The notes below the pieces were generated by a model that made no database searches, had not been told where the DNA came from, and saw only the letters and a program-made list of their open reading frames with translations. Shown in pieces: positions 5,243-8,758 of a stretch of 8,758 bases of DNA. A program made the position numbers and the translations under genes. Each line of letters begins with the position of its first letter. The stretch's first letter is position 1. The DNA comes from Bacteroidia bacterium (GTDB lineage Bacteria; Bacteroidota; Bacteroidia; Bacteroidales; UBA5342): the NCBI GenBank assembly GCA_030433225.1, contig JAUIMD010000055.1, positions 1 through 8,758 of the forward strand, written 5' to 3'.

Positions 5243-7345
5243 TTACTGTTTGTTCGGGAGTTTCCAAACCGTTACCCCTGCAGTTGGAACTTTGGTTTTG
5301 CCCAAAAGCAACGTTGCCTTGGTTGGAATTTCAATTTCATATGCCTGGTCGGAATAGTTCATGGCTATGCCAAACCCATCGCGGTACTCTACTATAATTC
5401 CTTCCGGGTAATTTTTTGTGGGGATGTGTAATTTCTCATAGAGTTTCTTTAAAACATCCTTTTCCAGGTCTCCCTTTTGGCTGTCAGCTCCAATGTAAGT
5501 AACCGTTCCCTTTTTCAGTTTATGAAAGGTTACCGCAGTTTTTCCGGCATAAAAATCACCCTGGTACGTAGCCCCGGTTTCAGTGCCTTTTTCAGCTTTT
5601 AAAATATCGCCCCAGCTGGTCCAGGTGTATTTTTTGTTTTGCATTTGCACGGTATCGGGGGCATGGGGGCGAAGCAGATCGTAAAATTCAATTTCCGCTC
5701 CAATTAAATTGTAAATAGGTTCGGCATGTTTGGCTTCCCACAAATGCCCGAGTTCGTTCTGGTGTCCGGTACGGCACGACATCACTACATTTCCACCTTT
5801 TTGAGCATACTCAGTTAATTTTTGAATTAACGCGCGGCTCATTTGCTGATAGGCCGGAACTACAATTACAGGGTAATTGGAAAAATCCATGGTATCGCGG
5901 ATGAAGTCTACCGGGGCACCCATGCTTTTTAAGGCTTTGTAGTATTTCAGCACGTGGCCTTCGGTATGCCATTCGGTGGTTTGCCGGTTTTGGTTGATGG
6001 CAACGGTATTGTCGGGGCTGTATAAAATTGCCGTGGTGCGTTGCGCATAATCGGCAGGAATATAGCCCACTTCTGCCTTTTTACGCAGTTCTTTTATTTC
6101 TTCTATAAACTGCTGGAATTCTTTTCCACCCGTAGTAGGCGTTACGCCATCAGGACCAACAATGCCGTAATGGTATTGCTCGTACCCATAAATGGGCGCA
6201 CGAAAACGGTAGGTACACGTAAATTTACTGCCCCCGGCAAATACGTGCCACAACCACAAATGCACCGCACCCGGCAGCGGTTGGGAGTTGATGCTGCCCC
6301 AGTTTACCTGCCCGGGTTGCAATTCCATCACACCATAAATTGGCGTTAAGGGCCTGAAATAGTCGTTGGCCATGGCAATGCGCGAATATTCGCCCACGCG
6401 GTACCCTTTGCGGCCAATGCCACGATGTTCGCCATATACCATGTAGCGGGTGTAGGTTATAAAATCGAGGTTTTTGCTGGCCCCGATAAAGCGGGCATCG
6501 TACATAGGGATGTAGTTGGTGGTTATCCATTGATTGCGTTGGATATTTTTGCGAATCGTTTCGGCCTGTTCATCCAGAAACAGCGCTGTTTCATGATCAC
6601 AAAAGCGGCTGAAATCCAGTTTTTGATACAGGTTCATTCCCCACTGGGAGGTTTGTGGAATGTTGATCTCCGAAAAGTCGGCATAAGTTTGACTCCAGAA
6701 ATCGGTTCCCCAGCTTTTGTTAAGTACTTCTATGGTTTGGTATTTGTTTTTTAGCCATGCTCTGAAACGTTGTTGGGCATCGGTTCCAAAATCTACGTTG
6801 GAGTGGGGCTCATTGTCGAGCTGCCAGCCCATAATTCGAGGATCGTTGCCATAATGCCGGGCCAGTTCGGCAATCATCTTTTGGGCATATTGCTTATAAA
6901 TTTCGCTTGAAAAGGAGGCATGCTGCCGCGACCCATGATCCATTTGTGTGCCGTTTTCGCGGGTCACCAAAATCTCGGGGTATTTACGTACCAGCCAAAC
7001 CGGCGGGGTAGCGGTTGAAGTGCACATCATCACCTTCAGGCCCGCTTTATCGGCGAGTTCCACGGCCCGATCCAACCAGGCAAAATCGTATTTTCCTTCC
7101 TCCGGTTCCAGCTGCGCCCAGGCAAACTCGGCAAAATGGGTAAATTCAAATCCCATTTCAGCAATCTTTTGCAGGTCACGATCCCACTGCGATTCGTCCC
7201 AGTGCTCGGGGTAATAGTAGGCCCCAACCGAGGTTAGTTGTTCGTTGGGGAACCACTCTTTGGTGGATTGACCGTAACTGAAAAAGGAAAGGGAAGCCAT
7301 GAAAAGCATGGCGATACGTTGGAGGCGCTTGGGAGTTGTTTTCAT
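5243..7345 (-). CDS. GH42 beta-galactosidase, exported
   Basis: The 700-residue protein carries the GH42 TIM barrel at about residues 35-420. It opens with GAYYYPEHWDESQWDRDL (41-58). The acid/base is E179 in WQLDNEPH (174-181) and the probable nucleophile is E341 in GVMELQPGQVNW (338-349). A Rossmann-like trimerisation domain spans about 435-640 and a small C-terminal beta domain ends the protein. GH42 enzymes release beta-galactose from galactan side chains or oligosaccharides; some act as alpha-L-arabinopyranosidases. A basic N-terminus, hydrophobic stretch and FFSYGQ indicate a signal peptide cleaved near residue 25, so it is exported, unlike many studied cytoplasmic GH42 enzymes. Of the four cysteines forming the zinc cluster in some GH42 enzymes only C108 is present; the CxCxxC part is missing, so no zinc site is expected. 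It lies 13 bp from both operon neighbours. The start is well placed for the signal peptide; no Shine-Dalgarno is visible. Confidence 0.96.
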   Translation of the reverse strand: MKTTPKRLQRIAMLFMASLSFFSYGQSTKEWFPNEQLTSVGAYYYPEHWDESQWDRDLQKIAEMGFEFTHFAEFAWAQLEPEEGKYDFAWLDRAVELADKAGLKVMMCTSTATPPVWLVRKYPEILVTRENGTQMDHGSRQHASFSSEIYKQYAQKMIAELARHYGNDPRIMGWQLDNEPHSNVDFGTDAQQRFRAWLKNKYQTIEVLNKSWGTDFWSQTYADFSEINIPQTSQWGMNLYQKLDFSRFCDHETALFLDEQAETIRKNIQRNQWITTNYIPMYDARFIGASKNLDFITYTRYMVYGEHRGIGRKGYRVGEYSRIAMANDYFRPLTPIYGVMELQPGQVNWGSINSQPLPGAVHLWLWHVFAGGSKFTCTYRFRAPIYGYEQYHYGIVGPDGVTPTTGGKEFQQFIEEIKELRKKAEVGYIPADYAQRTTAILYSPDNTVAINQNRQTTEWHTEGHVLKYYKALKSMGAPVDFIRDTMDFSNYPVIVVPAYQQMSRALIQKLTEYAQKGGNVVMSCRTGHQNELGHLWEAKHAEPIYNLIGAEIEFYDLLRPHAPDTVQMQNKKYTWTSWGDILKAEKGTETGATYQGDFYAGKTAVTFHKLKKGTVTYIGADSQKGDLEKDVLKKLYEKLHIPTKNYPEGIIVEYRDGFGIAMNYSDQAYEIEIPTKATLLLGKTKVPTAGVTVWKLPNKQ

Positions 7346-7358
7346 ATTGTTTGTGGTG

Positions 7359-8758
7359 CTATAGTTCTACGTTTTTGGCCGTTATTATGTGTTGATCTTC
7401 CAGTTGGTTTACACGGTGTATCCTAAAATTGGAGACCTCTTTAAGTTGAAAGGTTGGAATTCCTTCCACATGGTCTGTTTTAACATTGGAAAAGCGAGCT
7501 CCTTTTACATCCTCTAAAATAAAAACCGGCCGGTAATCGGGAATTTCACATTCCAGGTGGATGTTGTTCATTTCTATGTTTTTGGCATGGCGAATGTAAA
7601 ATCCCCAGGCCGGAATGTCGCCAAATTCCTGCGGATCGGGATAACTGGTTTCCAGTTCGGGCACCTTCACTTTGCCCTGTGCTGCAGGAGCACCGCCCTT
7701 CACTTTAATCCAAATGTTGGAAAAAACCACGTCTTCCACATCGTACCCCGGTATGCCCATAAGCATGGAACCGTATTGCGGGTTGGATGCCGTAATGATG
7801 ACGTTATCCACCAATACCCGTTTAAACGACCCAACGGAAAGGCTATCCGGCCCCCGCATGCGTTTGCCCAGCCGGAAAAAGAACGGGGCATTTAAAATGT
7901 CGCTCATCACCAGGTTGGAAACGGTAATGTTTTCGAGGTTGGAACCATCCACTGTTTCCAGCGCCAGTCCCCGGCAATGCTCAAAGGTGCAGTTGGAAAT
8001 GGTGATGTTGCGGAAATCTCCGTTGGATTCTGTTCCCAGTTTTATACGTCCGGTTACTACGCCTTTGTCCGGTGCCTGTTTTTGGGTCATTTGATAGGTG
8101 CCATCCAAAAAGGTACCTTCGTCAAACCCATAAACCGCACAATTGGTAATGGTAATGTTTTCGCAGGGAGCAGGATACCCGAGTGCATAGGACGCCTTCA
8201 ATACCAGGGCATCGTCGTTGGGAGAATTCAGGGAGCAATTGGAAATGCGCACATGGCGGCAAGCATCAATATCAATGGCATCCCGGTTGGTATCTATTTT
8301 TAAATTGTCGATGGTGAGGTTATCCACCCCAGTGGCTATTATGGCAAAATGGCCTCCCTGAAGAATGGTAAAATCGCGGAGCAATACGTTGCGGCATTTC
8401 TTTAACGCAATGGCTTTGTTGCCAAGGCCGGGCGTTCGTCTTCCCCATTTTTGAAGGCCCTTTCCATATATTAATCCGGTACCGGTGATGGAAACATTTT
8501 CCAGGTTATCGCCCCAAATCAGGCTGTTGTGAAAATGGCTGTGACCAAAATCCTGGTAACCCAACGAGTCGCCCCAAAGGTTGGGTTCGGGAGCATCGTA
8601 TTGTCCGGCATGCTCATTCATGTTGGCGGCAATGAGGGTGGCACCGGCGCCAATTTGCAGGTGTATGTTGCTTTTTAAACGGATGGAAAAACACATATAC
8701 TCACCCGCCGGAAAGAGGATGGTACCCCCTCCATTTTCCGCCGCTTTATCGATGGCCT
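7359..8758 (-). CDS. GH28-like right-handed beta-helix glycoside hydrolase, 5' end outside window
   Basis: The frame is open to the right edge. Visible residues begin AIDKAAENGGGTILFPAGEY, the usual N-terminal strand of GH28 and pectate-lyase-like beta-helices, so the Met codon at 8694-8696 is internal. About 465 residues are visible. Repeated N-I-T-I-x-N-C rungs show the beta-helix. GH28 active-site motifs are present as TNRDAIDID (visible 156-164, equivalent to NTD), NDDALVLKA (180-188, equivalent to the DD motif) and GRIKLGTE (236-243, equivalent to RIK). The classic GHG motif is not recognisable; that stretch reads NCAVYGFDEGTFLDGTYQ. GH28 enzymes hydrolyse galacturonic acid linkages in pectins, inverting configuration; this bacterial subgroup (MRGP, NAPFFFRLG, PAWGFYIRH) is likely an exo-acting galacturonidase or related enzyme. 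The signal peptide would lie outside the window. It is upstream of GH42 and GH115 with 13-bp spacing. Family is firm, specificity is not. Confidence 0.93.
   Translation of the reverse strand, partial: AIDKAAENGGGTILFPAGEYMCFSIRLKSNIHLQIGAGATLIAANMNEHAGQYDAPEPNLWGDSLGYQDFGHSHFHNSLIWGDNLENVSITGTGLIYGKGLQKWGRRTPGLGNKAIALKKCRNVLLRDFTILQGGHFAIIATGVDNLTIDNLKIDTNRDAIDIDACRHVRISNCSLNSPNDDALVLKASYALGYPAPCENITITNCAVYGFDEGTFLDGTYQMTQKQAPDKGVVTGRIKLGTESNGDFRNITISNCTFEHCRGLALETVDGSNLENITVSNLVMSDILNAPFFFRLGKRMRGPDSLSVGSFKRVLVDNVIITASNPQYGSMLMGIPGYDVEDVVFSNIWIKVKGGAPAAQGKVKVPELETSYPDPQEFGDIPAWGFYIRHAKNIEMNNIHLECEIPDYRPVFILEDVKGARFSNVKTDHVEGIPTFQLKEVSNFRIHRVNQLEDQHIITAKNVEL

Noticed and set aside
1..8758. 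CRISPR array, tRNA, rRNA, insertion sequence or phage genes
   Set aside because: No regularly spaced direct repeats, cloverleaf-like sequence, transposase or integrase coding, or phage structural protein was seen on either strand.

Overview
The window looks like chromosomal DNA of a Bacteroidota bacterium, probably an environmental Bacteroidales/Marinilabiliales-type polysaccharide degrader. The evidence is a SusD-family gene, exported glycoside hydrolases of families typical of Bacteroidota polysaccharide utilisation loci (PULs), AT-rich leaders without clear Shine-Dalgarno sequences, and genes packed 13 bp apart. The lineage is inferred from gene content, not from any marker gene.

Layout. 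(1) Positions 2-739 (+) are the 3' part of a SusD/RagB-like outer-membrane glycan-binding lipoprotein whose start lies left of the window. Two hairpins follow, the second a convincing intrinsic terminator, so this appears to be the end of a susCD-type transcript. (2) Positions 955-2719 (+) hold a compact two-gene unit unrelated to carbohydrate use: a DUF438-hemerythrin-like-PAS protein and a DUF1858-DUF2249 protein. These domain families recur in anaerobes near nitric oxide, nitrite and iron-sulfur or heme functions, so a redox or nitrosative-stress role is likely but unproven. A short palindrome in the leader is a possible operator. (3) Positions 2720-2871 separate converging genes and contain a perfect 14-bp inverted repeat plus a terminator hairpin for the leftward operon. 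(4) Positions 8758-2872 (-) are a tight operon transcribed GH28-like beta-helix enzyme (5' end outside the window), then GH42 beta-galactosidase, then GH115 alpha-glucuronidase, with 13-bp gaps.

The three hydrolases suggest attack on an acidic, galactose-rich plant or algal heteropolysaccharide: GH115 would remove (4-O-methyl-)glucuronic acid, GH42 beta-galactose or alpha-L-arabinopyranose, and the GH28-like enzyme galacturonic acid linkages. Arabinogalactan-type or pectic side chains fit better than plain xylan. The opposing SusD gene may belong to the same locus. I saw no tRNA, rRNA, CRISPR array, insertion sequence or phage gene. Most of the window is ordinary PUL content; the least explained part is the DUF438/DUF1858 pair and its leader.
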